64,000 nucleotides of DNA. It comes from Craterostigma plantagineum. Its lineage: Eukaryota; Streptophyta; Magnoliopsida; Lamiales; Linderniaceae. The notes under the pieces were generated by a model. The model did not search any database. It saw only the letters and a list, made by a program, of their open reading frames with translations, and was not told where the DNA came from. The translations under genes were made by a program, and so were the position numbers. Shown here piece by piece: positions 22,909-34,460 of the stretch (positions are counted from its first letter, which is position 1; each line of letters begins with the position of its first letter). The DNA lies in the NCBI GenBank assembly GCA_027422505.1, contig JAPQWV010000012.1, positions 20,248,001 through 20,312,000 on the forward strand, read 5' to 3'.

Positions 22909-23730
22909 TTAGTATTGGGCAGTGGGCAGTACTCTTCTTCCCCCTTTTTGACAATCACATGTTCGGTGTGAGGGAAGGTAGTCATTGTGCAAGAGAGTCA
23001 TCATTACCGTTGTTCTCTCCTTCTGAGGCACAATGAAATCGGTAGCTCTGTAGCTGCGCTCAGATTTGACAGGACGCTTCAAGATCTGAAGAAATCTTCT
23101 TCTGAGTCGTCCAGTCTTAGCAGCTCGTACAAAGCTCCGGTTGTCTCCAGGACTCACGCTTTTTGTTGAGCTCCTTGGAGGGTCGGTTGTTGCGTCATGG
23201 TGGATCTCCGCTTTTTGGCACCACTGAAAGCGCAACGAAACCGATAGGAACCGGTGTCCGGGTATGTGCCTGGCATGGCGTTTAATCCCGGGTAACCGGT
23301 TCCCCTTTTCCAGTCCCTGTAGTAGATGGTCTACAAGGGACTGGTGGGGCGCCATCCTCTTCTTTGGGTCCTTGTAGTGCCCTGATGGCTCGCCCGGTCC
23401 GCGGCATCTTTTGTTCAGCTCTGGGTAAGAAGCTGATGACTGGGTGCATCTGATCCAACTCGTCCAGTCATCAGAGAGCATCCCAGAGCCCTCCTTCTGT
23501 GCCGTCGGACTTGTTTTAAAAAGCCTGCTAGTCCACAGCAGCGTCTTTGTAGCTTTGTTTGACCGCCGTGAGGTCTTTGAATGATCTAATGGATGAGTCT
23601 GCATCCAGTCTGTTGGAGATACTGCTTTGAGGCGATCGGGTAAGAAAACTGGGCTTGGACTTGTTAAGCTTTTTCTGGTTGTGAGGCTTATCCTGACTGA
23701 GGGTTGTGGATGTTTCGGTAACTTAGGCAT
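22909..23730 (-). pseudogene. Possible env-like relic ORF, copy 2
   Basis: Identical in the translated sequence to 18348-19169. Here it sits in its original setting, between the presumed place of pol and the 3' LTR. No domain was recognised. Confidence 0.35.
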
Positions 23731-25430
23731 TTTGAACTTAGTTGTTGAGTGACTGGGATTTTGAAGAGGGTCGTGAGGTCTTTAAATAGCCGGAGAATTC
23801 CTGTCGATTTGTGTCACGGGTGCACAGTATTCCAAGCCATGCTTATCTTCTTTTCAGTGCGTCGGAACTTTATGTCTTGTCCGATGACAGAGATTCGTTG
23901 ATGACATGACTATTCACCTTCTCAAATATCCTGCAAGTTTCAAAGCCAGCTGTATCAAACTCAATAATATGTGCATTGATGAGGCACAGTTATCGAAGAG
24001 ACTCGGTCTTTATCCGCTCAGTAGGAGTCATATGTTTATCCATTGGTCAGTCATGGATAGTTCCGGTTTCAGAAGGCTTTTGAGATACTTTGATACTCAG
24101 ACAGAGAGTAGACACTGCTTTTGAGAACCAGTCTGGTGCAGTTGTGCGTAGTTCACCGGTTTGTCATTCCTGTACTTAGTCTCTCCTTCCTGATTTCAGT
24201 ACTCCCGACTATCTTCACCGAGTTGACAACCTTGGTACTTCTACTGCTTTTCCTCTTAAGGCTGTAACTTTCCTCCAGTAGAAGAACTTGCTTGTTGACC
24301 CAGTTTGTCTGCTCCTTAACCACTAGTTAGAGTCTGAACCTATACTCAGTCATTCAGTTGGCTGAGAACCAGTCTCCATGTAGAGCGCCATTACGCCATT
24401 TGTCTGGAACTGAGATTATTTCCCTCACCGATTGCCCTTTATGTTTTTGAATTCCAAGAGCTGGGTGAGTCTTTCACACATTCTCTGTGTTGAACTTATG
24501 ACCGTTTCCCCTCAGTTGTCTTTCTCCGGTACGGACTGTTGGTCTTTGATGGGAATGTCCGGACTTAGTTGATCTCAAAACTAATTCCGTTCCTTCTGAT
24601 GAATTCCCCCTCAATTTGTATTTCCATCAGTTATTCCGATCAGTCGCCAGGCTGATTTGATCGTCTCTTGAAACGCTGTTTGGTCTTCTGAGAATCTTTT
24701 CTTCCCTTTACTTGAGGCGTTCCCCCTCAGTAGACTCCCGTAGATGCAGACTTATTGCAATACATTGTCCCGGTTTCCTTTAGACAAGTATCGCTCTTTC
24801 GAAACTGGTTTGTTCCTTTAATGCTTGATTTTCCCAGTTCGGAGCTTCCTTTCTGGGATCCTGTCTGGCCGCTACCGCTTGGTTATTCTGATCATCTGTT
24901 GTGCTTTTGCCAGACAGCCGATTCCCTCTCTTTACTGCATTTTTACCTAAAACTTGCCAGTATATGTATGACTCACAGCATACGCTATGGTCCTCAGGCA
25001 TGGTGTTAGTACAAGGCTTAGAAAGAGCAGTTTCTATTTTCTTTTCCTTTATTTATACTGGTAATGAAGGTGGATCATTATTAAGATTAACTTTAATAAG
25101 TATAAAAGAATTTTTGAGTTCCCAGATGATTCATTTCTAATTACACGAACTCACCAATAACCAAGCATATTGACTGTAAGTTCTTTCTTGCTTGTACCGG
25201 TTCAGACAGTTAATGGATACCTGTTTCAAAGGTAGCCGCTGACTTGGCACATGGTTCGATCTCAGCGGGTGTCTTTCCCCCTGGGCATGTGCCGACAGCA
25301 TCTGCTGTCTAGAGGTTAGTAGAACCGGTTGAGTTCCTGCATGTATTCCTGCAAGAACAAATAAAATCCTCGGTACCCAAATCTCTTTGAGTCCGGTTAG
25401 GAATTAGTACCTTAGGTATCCATAATTGGA
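23731..25430. other. Copia interior lacking pol
   Basis: About 1.7 kb between the extra ORF and gag. Short frames only, none with pol motifs. The pol region must have been lost before this copy formed. Confidence 0.6.
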
Positions 25431-26867
25431 TTATCCTAATGTGTCTACCGGTAGTGGGATCAATAAGGTATTTATATTTATTATTCCTCTTCTGAGACCG
25501 GTCTTTGGGTCTTCTGCAGCCTTGTGTCCCTGATTTCGTATCGTGACCATTCCCCTTGGTTGTTGAGGTCTTCTTCTTCGTGAATCATAACTTACTCCGG
25601 TATTCCCCCTTAATTGTTGGGGTATCCCTTTATGTGGAGCATTTCTTACATTATTCCCCCTTGCTACCTGAGATCTTGTCCTTGCGTAGGACATTGAGGG
25701 ATTGTAGCTATGTTTCACTCCAGTTTCCTTAAACCTGTTCATAGGAGCAACAGAAACTGGGTTATAGTTTTTGGGACGAACAAAGTTGATCACCTTTGAA
25801 GTAGTTGGTTGTGCGGATGTTGTTGGCTCATCGACACCAATTCCTTCGCCGTAACCAAGTCCGGTTCGGTCACCAGCATCCCTTAGGGAACCTTGAAGAC
25901 ATTGAAATGTCTCTGTTGACTTGGTCCATGACTGGACCAAAGTGGTTAGCCTTTTGTTTTCTGATGCATTCTTTTCGGCTGCTTCTTTGAGTTTGAGGTT
26001 TTCTTCCTCTAGATGGATGATCTTTTCAAGAAGAGATCCGGTATCTTCTAGCGCTGGTGCTTTTCCTTTTTCTGCCACTTTTAACTTCTCGTTCAGTTTC
26101 CAGTATTCATCAGCCATATTCTGGAGAGCATCTAGAACTTCTTCATAGGTGAATTTATTTTCTGGATCTGATTGATCTCCCATCAGGCAGATAAGTTCTG
26201 GTTCAACTTTGTGGTTGCTTGGTTCATCCTCAGAACTTGATTCATCGGAATCGGTATCATCCCATCTGTGGCTATCTCCATTAGTCGTGGAGATTTGTGC
26301 CTTCTTCCACCTTAGGTGTTGGTTTGTCTCCTCTTTGGAGTCATTCTCAGCTTTGGATCCGGTCCTATCATATTTAAGTTGAATGTTAGTATTATCGCTT
26401 AGCTTACGCTGATTAACCTGTGTCACATTGGATGATTTTCCATCTTCCAGTGCTTCTGCTGGATTTTCCTTGAGCTCGTTGATTTCTTGGTTTTCCCCAA
26501 GTTGACTTAGTTTGATCCACACTTCCTTAGCGGTCTTGCCTGTCATAACTTGTCTGAAGACTTCTATGTCCAGAGTTTTGAATATGGCATTTTTTGCAAT
26601 ATTATCCAGATTTGTCTTTCGTCTCTCTTCTGCTGACAACTCGTGTCTTTCCTTTGGAATTTCTCTTGGCTCGTCAGGGTAGACAGCATGTCTTGCGTTT
26701 ATCTTGTTGAACACGAATGGTCCATTTTCCAGTACGTCGATCATTTCATCATCTTGCGCATAGAGGTAGGTCATCAACCTTATTTTCCACTCAAGAAAAT
26801 TTTCCCTGCTAAACATAAGAAGCTGATCTGATAAAGACATAGTTAGTGTAGAAGAAATATCAAGCAA
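25431..26867 (-). CDS. Gag-like protein of Sirevirus-like Copia element
   Basis: The 478-codon frame opens at 26867, one base from the primer-binding site. The second Met (26840, MSLSDQLLMFSREN) is the more natural start. Order of parts: an N-terminal Copia gag domain (FLEWKIRLMTYLYAQDDEM; ALFKTLD-type helix as AIFKTLDIEVFRQV; GKTAKEVWIKLSQL); an acidic linker; a coiled coil (LEKIIHLEEENLKLKEAAEK) ending VQSWTKSTETF; then the GLGYGEG motif usual in Sirevirus gag; and a basic, Gln/Arg-rich tail. The CCHC zinc knuckle and the later half of the UBN2-type domain are missing, as if deleted after GENQE. It is open throughout. Gag packages element RNA in virus-like particles; without the knuckle this copy may not. 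Confidence 0.8.
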   Translation of the reverse strand: MLDISSTLTMSLSDQLLMFSRENFLEWKIRLMTYLYAQDDEMIDVLENGPFVFNKINARHAVYPDEPREIPKERHELSAEERRKTNLDNIAKNAIFKTLDIEVFRQVMTGKTAKEVWIKLSQLGENQEINELKENPAEALEDGKSSNVTQVNQRKLSDNTNIQLKYDRTGSKAENDSKEETNQHLRWKKAQISTTNGDSHRWDDTDSDESSSEDEPSNHKVEPELICLMGDQSDPENKFTYEEVLDALQNMADEYWKLNEKLKVAEKGKAPALEDTGSLLEKIIHLEEENLKLKEAAEKNASENKRLTTLVQSWTKSTETFQCLQGSLRDAGDRTGLGYGEGIGVDEPTTSAQPTTSKVINFVRPKNYNPVSVAPMNRFKETGVKHSYNPSMSYARTRSQVARGNNVRNAPHKGIPQQLRGNTGVSYDSRRRRPQQPRGMVTIRNQGHKAAEDPKTGLRRGIININTLLIPLPVDTLG

Positions 26868-26868
26868 A

Positions 26869-26883
26869 CCCTCTCTGATACCA
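26869..26883 (-). other. tRNA-Met primer-binding site
   Basis: The minus strand reads TGGTATCAGAGAGGG, two bases inside the 5' LTR, matching the plant initiator-Met primer site at its first eleven bases. Confidence 0.85.
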
Positions 26884-26885
26884 CT

Positions 26886-28026
26886 TGTTAGGATCGGTTT
26901 ACGCGTTTAGAGGGGGGTGAATAAACGCTTGTCGCCTTTTTGGTAGTTAACCGGTTAAGGTTAATACCGGTGCTTGATATTTCTCTTTGTGTTATTTGCG
27001 GAAGCTTGTAAATCGGTTCTGACTCAGAAACCGATAATCTGTGCGTAGTGTTAGTGTGTGTGTGAAAGACGATACCGGTTTGTTTCTGGAAGTTCGGAGT
27101 TAAATCTCCTACGTCTCCCCTTCTTCCTCGTGAGGAAGGTTCACTAGACTTCAGTTATACACTCACAGTACAACCTACCCGGCTGCCCTCAGCCTTATCT
27201 AGTGAATCCCTAGGCAGTCGTAAAATACAATCCACCTACTTCAACAGCTTTTTACAGTCCGTCGGAATAACAATAACTCACTTACTTAACCTGACCGGTT
27301 ATCGTACAGTGAGGACAACACTTTCTAAATTTCTCGCTTTGTTCTTGACTTTCGTCTGATTGATTTCTCGTGGTTGTGTTGTTATCTTCTTCAGTGTTTC
27401 TTCTCTGATATATATACTTGTTTGTTGATGAAGAAGACCGTTGTGAAATATCTCCAAGTGCTGAACTGTGCATTAAATGCACTTTCCCAAAATAGGTACT
27501 GTCCGGTCTTGGCAGCAGTTCATACTGTCTCATTTGCTTTTTCCATTTTAAGCTCGGCTTGACTTCGACCTGTCTTCCTATGGCAGCCTTGCATTAAAGA
27601 TTTCGACAGTAGATTTCATTATCCCGCCTTGAGTAAATTTGAATCTTTGTACACGTGGCATGCTTGATGACAGAACTCCGGTCTTCGCACTTTATCGGTC
27701 CGGTATCTGAGTTCTGATCTTGGTTCCTGCCAGGTCCAGTATATCTTTGCATATTGTCCGGTTTTAGGCACGCTTCTTCTAACAATCAGTCTTGTGTTCT
27801 TTTAACTGATGTCCAGTCTCCTGCGCATATGTAATCTGCTGATTGACATCCGGTCTTTTAATCTTCTTCAAACTGGTATCCTTAACCAGGCTTGAGCAAT
27901 TTCCTTCAGACTGATTATCTGGTCTTTTAATCTTCGGTCTTATGTTCTTCTGACCGGTATTCTTAATCAAGTTTGGACAATCACCAAAACTGTTTAATCT
28001 GAATTCTCAATTCACGATTCCTAACA
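26886..28026 (-). mobile_element. Copia 5' LTR
   Basis: 1141 bp, TGTTAGG...CCTAACA, followed by the target duplication GCACC at 28027-28031. It differs from the 3' LTR at a G run (6 versus 7), GATATTT versus GATTTTT, AAATCGG versus AAATCAG, and CACGTGG versus CACATGG. Confidence 0.92.
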
Positions 28027-28031
28027 GCACC

Positions 28032-29190
28032 GTTTCGCGACGCCCCTCCAGCGCTCGAGTCAGTTAAATCATCTTCCTCGTTGTTATTCTTTCAAAGTAT
28101 ATTGTAATCGTCGAATTATATCAGCAAAATGAGATCGGATCAATTAACCGTCCCTCCCCATTGTCCTAGCTGGATATATATTACACCATGTGGTAGAGGT
28201 CACACGATTTGGGCTAGTGAGCTCTTTGTAACCAACCACTAATGTCCATGATTAGTAGTTCATAATAATGGTGACTTAGCTTGCCCACTTTTCTCTCCTC
28301 AATGTCCACGTTGGCTTACTCCACATATGATGTCCATTTCTCTCACTCCCACTTTCGTTGATAAAGACCATGACTTGCTTAGGTGGTTATTGTCGTATGT
28401 CCGAGAACTACTAGCAACGGGCAGATTCGTATTTGGACGTGTAATATGTGTACGTAACCCTCGTGAATCGATTCGACCAGTTGCAAGCTCAATCGGATCG
28501 AAACAACACAAAAAACGCACACACACACAAAAACTGTTTTTAACGTGGTTCGGCCGAGAATTGGCCTACGTCCACGGACCAAACCAGAGCTCCTTTGTAT
28601 TACCACCCAAAATGAAAGTTACAGCCCTACATAAGCTCTACAACTTTCATGTTAACACCAGAGACTAAATCTCACTCTACTGGGAAATACAAACTCGTGA
28701 AGTGGTGAGGTTGAACTATCGATTTCTGATATTTATAGAACAGAGGTCACGAAATGAGCATGTCTTGCGATCAATCTGTGCCGTTCGATCGATTCTATCC
28801 GTCGTCTCAGAGTCTGCCACGTCGCCTATGCTCTTTCACGTGAACATGCAAGTGTCGCATGACACTTTCTTTAAGTGAATTAGCACCTTCAAGCTAAGGC
28901 CGTCCGATCTCGATCCTATGGCTGGGATTTGTTATCCGCTCAACACACCATCTTCTAATCCTGGCCCTTGATCACGTTCGCTCCTCATCCATCGTTGACA
29001 TTTAATCTGTGACCTTCAAATCTCAGCCCTCCGATTGCGCGCGTACTAGATCGAACGACTGCTGTACATCGCGACATTTCCCAGCTTAAACCTTCATTTC
29101 AGCTTCAGTTCTTCATCCTCTGTTCGATCCAGCTCCTTCTCTGGCGGCTCCCGGCGACTCCGGCGAGTTTCCGGCTCGCAATCCTCAACA
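28032..29190. other. Non-genic stretch, probably degraded LTR-type repeat
   Basis: No gene is recognisable. At about 28536-28580 there is TTTTTAACGTGGTTCGG and GGCCTACGTCCACGG, a motif pair common in plant retrotransposon-derived repeats. Near 29187 the sequence CAATCCTCAACA, reversed, would be a typical LTR start (TGTTGAGGATTG), but no partner end or duplication was found. Confidence 0.4.
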
Positions 29191-29685
29191 AAACCCTACT
29201 CGGATTATGCTAGGGAGTACATTCTTAAGTGTGTCGTCCTCGGGCGTCGTATAAGCTTAAGGTGGCAGACTCACTCTTCCTCCTCCGACTATTTCCCGAG
29301 CGCATTCTTTTCTCGGGGGATATTTTGAGGGAAATACCTTCCCGCTTTTAATAGCAAGGTCTCTTATTTCCTTGAATATTTTATGGCGAAAACCCGAATA
29401 CAACATCTTCATTTTTAGATAAGCTCCCAGCGAGCTTGACAGTCTATAGCCCGTCGCTACCCTCGCCTCAGCTACCACTCGCCGCAGCTTCCACTGCGGC
29501 CTACTGTTGTTGACTAGGTTAAGGCGCGATAAAGCTCACAGGGGATGAACGCTGCCCTAAATTGGAGAAAAAGACCCCTAAATCCCGAGCTCCCTTCCGA
29601 TTGACCCACCGGTGACCGTACACCGTACCTCGTAACAACCTCTCCCCCATTCCTGCTAAAGTGGGGATGGGGGAGAAACAACTGG
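29191..29685. other. GC-balanced unique-looking stretch, origin uncertain
   Basis: Composition changes from AT-rich to near-balanced (for example GCGGCCTACTGTTGTTGACT and AGGCGCGATAAAGCTCACAG). It lacks repeats and ORFs. It looks organelle-like by composition, but I could not identify a mitochondrial or plastid gene in it. Confidence 0.3.
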
Positions 29686-29694
29686 GTACCTTTT

Positions 29695-30115
29695 TGTTTT
29701 CGTCATAAGTTCCTATTTGGATAAAAACTTGTAATTTAGTATGCTGTCAGGATTTTTTTACATGTAGGTATCTAACAAAATATTTTGCACATAGGTACCC
29801 AATCGCCCCAGGTACACCATACAACACATTTGGATACCGTATATCAACACATTTGGGTACCCTATATAACAGAAAATGGTACGATGTACGCTATATTTAG
29901 GTACGCCCTATGTAACACACAGGAATACCGTAGGTACGCCGTATAAACACATTTAGGTACCCTATATCAACGTGTTATGGTACGCAATATACACACAGGA
30001 AGGTACGACATGACTAAAGAAACTGGTAAAAATTAAACCGGGTACCTATCTGTAAAATTTTCAGATATGGCTACCTATGTAAAAATTTTATTCAATTGAG
30101 TATTTATGTGTAGAT
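29695..30115. mobile_element. Small non-autonomous MULE-like element with GTACC motifs
   Basis: The ends are inverted and related to those of the larger element at 30317-35432: the left reads CGTCATAAGTTCCTATTTGG, and the reversed right end CTACACATAAATACTCAATTG. The flanks GTACCTTTT (29686-29694) and GTACCATTC (30116-30124) agree at seven of nine places, a plausible decayed 9-bp duplication. The interior is a run of GGTAC/GTACC motifs every 20 to 30 bases. No coding. Confidence 0.65.
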
Positions 30116-30821
30116 GTACCATTCTTTTAACTTTATAACTACTTTTTCTCTCATCTCTTTAATATATTAAAAAATTCAAATTTAAAATTAACGAAATTAT
30201 ACCCGTCATTAATCTGGTCTTTATTTTTAAATTTACTTTTTTCTTTTTGTGCAGTTACATATTTGATATTACTAAGTTTATACATATATCTTTATTATTA
30301 TAGATAAAAGCTAGTAGGGGATTCAACCCTTAAATACCTACATCCAAAAAAATTAGACAGATCAGTCCCTAGTCAGTGTAATTTTTAACCTAGGTACCTA
30401 GTTGAATTTTATTTTACTGATAGGTACCTAACTGACGGATTTACCCCTACTAGAACTGGTTTTTTACATCACTTACCTTATTTCTCATTTCACGTTCGAT
30501 CGCTCCTAAAAAAGAGAAAAAATCGCACAGCCACAAACCAAATCGCGCGATTGCTTGCCAGAAATCGACCCGGGTTTTTTTGGCTTCAGATTCTACGTCG
30601 TCTGTCCACTCGTTCGTCGTTGTATTCCCTTCTGAAATCGATTGGTAAGTCATTCACAGTATTACCGTAAGTGGTCGCATTTCGTCACTATTAGGGTTCT
30701 TTTGTGCGTGTTTTTGGAATGGCATTGATCTGTTGGTCGATTAGGGTTTTTTGTGCGTGTATTTCGTCATGGCTGCTTGATTTGGGGTTTTTTTGGAATG
30801 GGTCGATTTTGGTTTTTTCGA

Positions 30822-31150
30822 ATGGGGTCAATTTGTTGTGGTACTACATCGTAACCGCATTTGGTACCCTCTGTTTTGGCATATCGGTACCCCTTGTGTG
30901 AATAAAATGGTACTGCTTGTCAAAAGTGGTCAAATGGGGTCAATTTTTTGGTACTACATTATCACCGCATTAGGTACTCTCTGTTTAGGCAAATTGGTAT
31001 CCCTTATGTGAGTAAAATGGTATTGCTTGTTAACATTGGTTTTATCGACTGGGGTCAATTTGTGTTGGTACTAGATTATCACTGCATTTGGTACCCTCTG
31101 TTTGGTCAAATTGGTACCCCTTGTGTGAATAAAATAGTACTGCTTGCTGA
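30822..31150. repeat. Three tandem copies of a 110-117 bp GTACC-bearing unit
   Basis: Each unit begins near GGGGTCAATTT (30825, 30936, 31053). It contains TGGTACTA, GCATTTGGTACCCTCTGT, GGTACCCCTTGTGTGAATA and TGGTACTGCTTG. Some GTACC sites are mutated in the middle copy. Confidence 0.9.
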
Positions 31151-31170
31151 CAGTGTATTTTTTTGCAGAA

Positions 31171-32084
31171 ATGCCTCCACGGAACAGATTTGAGCTGGCT
31201 TCCCGGTGCCATAAACAATTTGAAGGTAGCATGACCCCAGATAAAAAAGAAGCTCTAAGAAGGTCCCCGTTTCATTTTTTTTAGATATGCCTAAGATGAG
31301 CCATTCATTTCCTCGAATCATCCGGCCTGATGATGAACGGGTGCACTATTGGGCTAATGGTAATACTCTCCGTTACGTTATGAGTTTACCTTTTTTGCTT
31401 ATGTATTTATTGATGAATTCAATGCTTTGGGAACTTTCAGATTTGGGTGTATGAGCATATGCCCTCGTTGGCGCAGAAGCGGGAGATATAAAATTCCCAA
31501 CTTTTTATGTATTATTTGCTTTGTTTCTAACTGTTGAATGAATTAAATGTTTTGTTAAGGTTGATGGAGGAGTTGGCGGATCTCATTTGGAGTGGAGTGC
31601 TCGTGTGGAGAGGTTGGAAGCCGAGTTGAGATTGAAGGACGAGGTTATAAGAGATCTAAGGTCAAATGTTCAGACGTAGAAGGTTGATATGTCCAACGAT
31701 GATGCGAGGGAGGAGGTTGAGGATACTGAACGAGTGGATGATAAAGAGGCTGAGGCTAATGATAGGGATGTGTGGAAGGATGGGGGTGATGATAAGGCCG
31801 AGGATATGGTTCACAGTGAGGGTGATGATGTGGCCGAGCAGATGGTTCATAGCGACGGTGAGAAGGCCGGAGAGGACAAGGTTCAGGATACGGGTGAGGA
31901 TAGGGCCGGGGATATGGCTCATAGTGACCGTGACGATATGGCCGAGGTGATGGCTCGTAGCGACGGTGAGAAGGCCGATGAGGACAATATTGAGGATAGG
32001 GATGAGGATGAAGCGGAGGATCAAGAGGAGGATCAGGAGGATAAGGGCGCGGAGGATCAGGTTGTGGATGGGACTGTTTGGAGA
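31171..32084 (+). pseudogene. Relic gene carried by the MULE (DUF1985/Ulp1-type cargo suspected)
   Basis: Pieces in several frames read MPPRNRFELASRCHKQFEG (31171), then SHSFPRIIRPDDERVHYWA (from about 31300), then IWVYEHMPSLAQKREI (about 31444-31488), then a Leu-rich heptad segment EWSARVERLEAELRLKDEV (from about 31590). Last comes a very acidic repeated tail from 31689 in which HSDGEKA(G/D)ED recurs. Stops interrupt after HFF (31281), after KREI, and after SNVQT (31677). The WxYEHxPSL motif and coiled coil recall the DUF1985/Ulp1-like genes carried by plant KI-type MULEs. That identification is from memory and tentative. Confidence 0.5.
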
Positions 32085-32169
32085 CCTTTGTTTGTTTATG
32101 TTGGTTTTTCTTTTGTGCATGGACGGTTATTGCCAAGTGTGTGTTGTGTTGTGTTGTGTTGTTCCATGA

Positions 32170-32600
32170 CTGTCCGTAATTTATGCAGTACCATATGTTA
32201 TTGTAGGACCGTATCTTATCCTTTACGTACAGAGTACCGAAATATGCAGGTTAGACCGTACCATTATGTAAATATATGGCGTACCATAAACAGAAGATAA
32301 AAAGTACCTTGTCTTTCATATTACCGTACCATATCGCTTACATATAGTGTATCGTAAATGCAGGTTAACCGTACCATTACGTAAATACATATCGTACCTT
32401 ATATATCGCAGATGAAGTACCTTATCTGTTGTACACTAAGGTACCTTGTGTTTTACAGAAGGTACCTTATCATTTACATATATAGTACCATAACCTGCAG
32501 GTTTACCGTATCCAGAATTATACATATACAGTACCCAGATTTCAAAGTATATCGTACCATTTGTTATACGATTGAAAAATAAATACATTCCTAATCGAAT
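32170..32600. repeat. GTACC-motif array, left of centre
   Basis: Motifs such as GTACCATA, GTACCTTATC and GTACCGT recur every 15 to 40 bases, alternating with CATATA-type words. It lies just 3' of the relic gene. Confidence 0.75.
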
Positions 32601-33279
32601 CGCGTTGTCCTGCATGATTTTGACAATACCTAACAATAACCAAATGAAAAAAATATGAAAGCCTAATGCTCCGAATTCGCAGATGTAGCACTCACCAAAT
32701 TATTCAAATTATGTTGTAGATGTTCTTGCTTCTATCCTTATACTATAATGAATCTTGGTATTCTAAGATTTAATTCATGCGTGCGGGGCCTAATGCATCG
32801 AATTTGATCGATCTAAAACGTATTTATTACTATATTTTACTGTTCTACGGTGGTTCGAGATGAAAAAGTAATTCGTACGACCTCGAAATATACTAACCCT
32901 AGTATGACGTATCATATATTTAAGGGACGCCGTACAAAAAATAGCTTTGTAGGGGTACCTATCGTTTTGTTTGAAGCGTACCAACTCAGACACGGTTGCA
33001 GTACCATAAATTACATATGACATGAAACATCTTATGAAAGCCACCGACCTGTCAGATAATGCTGTCTTTTATGATTTAATACCTCGTATGTCAGAATCTG
33101 TCCAGTCATGACAGAAAATTCAGAAATCTGTCCACTCATGACTTAAAAATGTCATAAAAGTTTTCAATCATTACAGAAAAATGTCAGAAATTGTCTCTCC
33201 CTTTCTCCACATCAACATCTGCTGAAATGCTTCGTTTGTGACGAAGCCAAGTCTTAAATTCGAAGTCTTACTTTAATTT
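32601..33279. other. MULE interior without coding
   Basis: AT-rich with isolated GTACC words near 32955-33005. At 33050-33200 are four or so diverged copies of a TCAGAAATCTGTCCACTCATGAC-like sequence (shown in part). No gene. Confidence 0.5.
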
Positions 33280-34460
33280 ATACGGTACCTACATCTGAAA
33301 TGATACAGTACCCTATGTTGTACACTTAGGGTACCTAAATGACCTAAATTACAGTACCAAACTTGCGTATATAAACGTACCAAATTGGCATACGTTACAG
33401 TACCAAGTTCGCTTATATTACTACCATGTTGGCATATCTTACGGTATCAATGGTATATTACAGTACCTGAGAAAACATATATTACAGTACCATAGTTGCG
33501 CATATTAACGTACCAAATCGGCATATATTACAGTACCAAAGTTACATATCTTATGGTACCAAAGCGACATATATTACAGTATCAAAGTTGCGTACATTAA
33601 CGTACCAAATTGGTATATATTACAGTACCAAGTTCGCTTATATTAGTACTATGTTGGCATATCTTACGGTATCACCGGTATATTACAGTACGAAAGTTAC
33701 ATATCTTAGGGTACCAGCGTGGCATATATTACAGTACCATAGTTGCGTATATTAACGTACCAAATCGGCATATATTACAGTACCAAGTTCGCTTATGAAA
33801 GACTATGTTGGCATATTACGGTATCATTGGTATATTACAGTACCAAACTGGCATATATTACAGTACCAAACCAGCATATAATACGGTATCAAATTTGCAT
33901 ATATTACGATATCAAACTGGCATATTATTACAGTTCCAAACTGGCATATATTACGGTATCAAACTGGCGTGTATTACAGTACCAAATTTGCATATCAAAC
34001 TGGCTTATATTACAGTACCAAATTTGCATATATTACAGTACATTGTTCACATCATTTAGACAAAAAGAATGAGTCATTACCAATTGACATATTTGGAAAA
34101 AAGAATGACCATTTGGCATCATTTAGACAAAAAGAATGAGCCATGTCCTATTGACACATTTGACATATATTACAGTACCTTCTTGGCATATATTACAGTA
34201 CCTTGTTGTCATATATTACAGTACCTTGTTGTCCTATATTACGGTACCTTATTGGCATTTATTACAGTACCTTGTTGTCATCCATTACAGTACCTTGTTG
34301 GTATATATTACGGTACCTTATTGGCATTTATTACAGTACCTTGTTGGCATATATTACAGTACCAAATTAGCATATATTACAGTACCTTGTTGGCATATAT
34401 TACAATACCTTATTGTCATATATTACAGTACATTGTTGGCATCATTTGGATAAAGAATGT
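33280..34460. repeat. About 23-bp minisatellite, ATTACAGTACC-N-GGCATAT unit
   Basis: A long array of units close to CATATATTACAGTACCAAATTGG. Several dozen copies drift in sequence along the array: AAATTGG and AAACTGG forms to about 34040, CTTGTTGG forms from about 34170. A short interruption near 34050-34165 holds CATTTAGACAAAAAGAATGA twice. Apparent Tyr/Ile-rich frames come from the repeat. Confidence 0.9.

Larger units (their letters stand above)
19962..24343. repeat. Second copy of the 4382-bp segmental duplication
   Basis: It matches 15401-19782. This copy continues into the rest of the Copia element and so is the ancestral right-hand context. Confidence 0.95.
20876..28026 (-). mobile_element. 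Sirevirus-like Copia retrotransposon, gag-only non-autonomous copy
   Basis: Two near-identical LTRs (20876-22017 and 26886-28026), a minus-strand primer-binding site, a polypurine tract and GCACC on both sides define a complete 7.15-kb insertion on the minus strand. The interior carries a gag-like ORF next to the 5' LTR and an extra ORF near the 3' LTR, but protease, integrase, reverse transcriptase and RNase H are absent. It must have moved with enzymes from an autonomous relative. LTR similarity suggests recent insertion. Confidence 0.9.

Noticed and set aside
28327..28668. 113-codon plus-strand frame
   Set aside because: Contains the ACGTGGTTCGG/CCTACGTCCACGG repeat motif of plant retroelements; no protein similarity recognised.
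31662..32136. Leu/Ile- and Pro/His-rich minus-strand frames
   Set aside because: Antisense of the acidic repeat in the MULE cargo.
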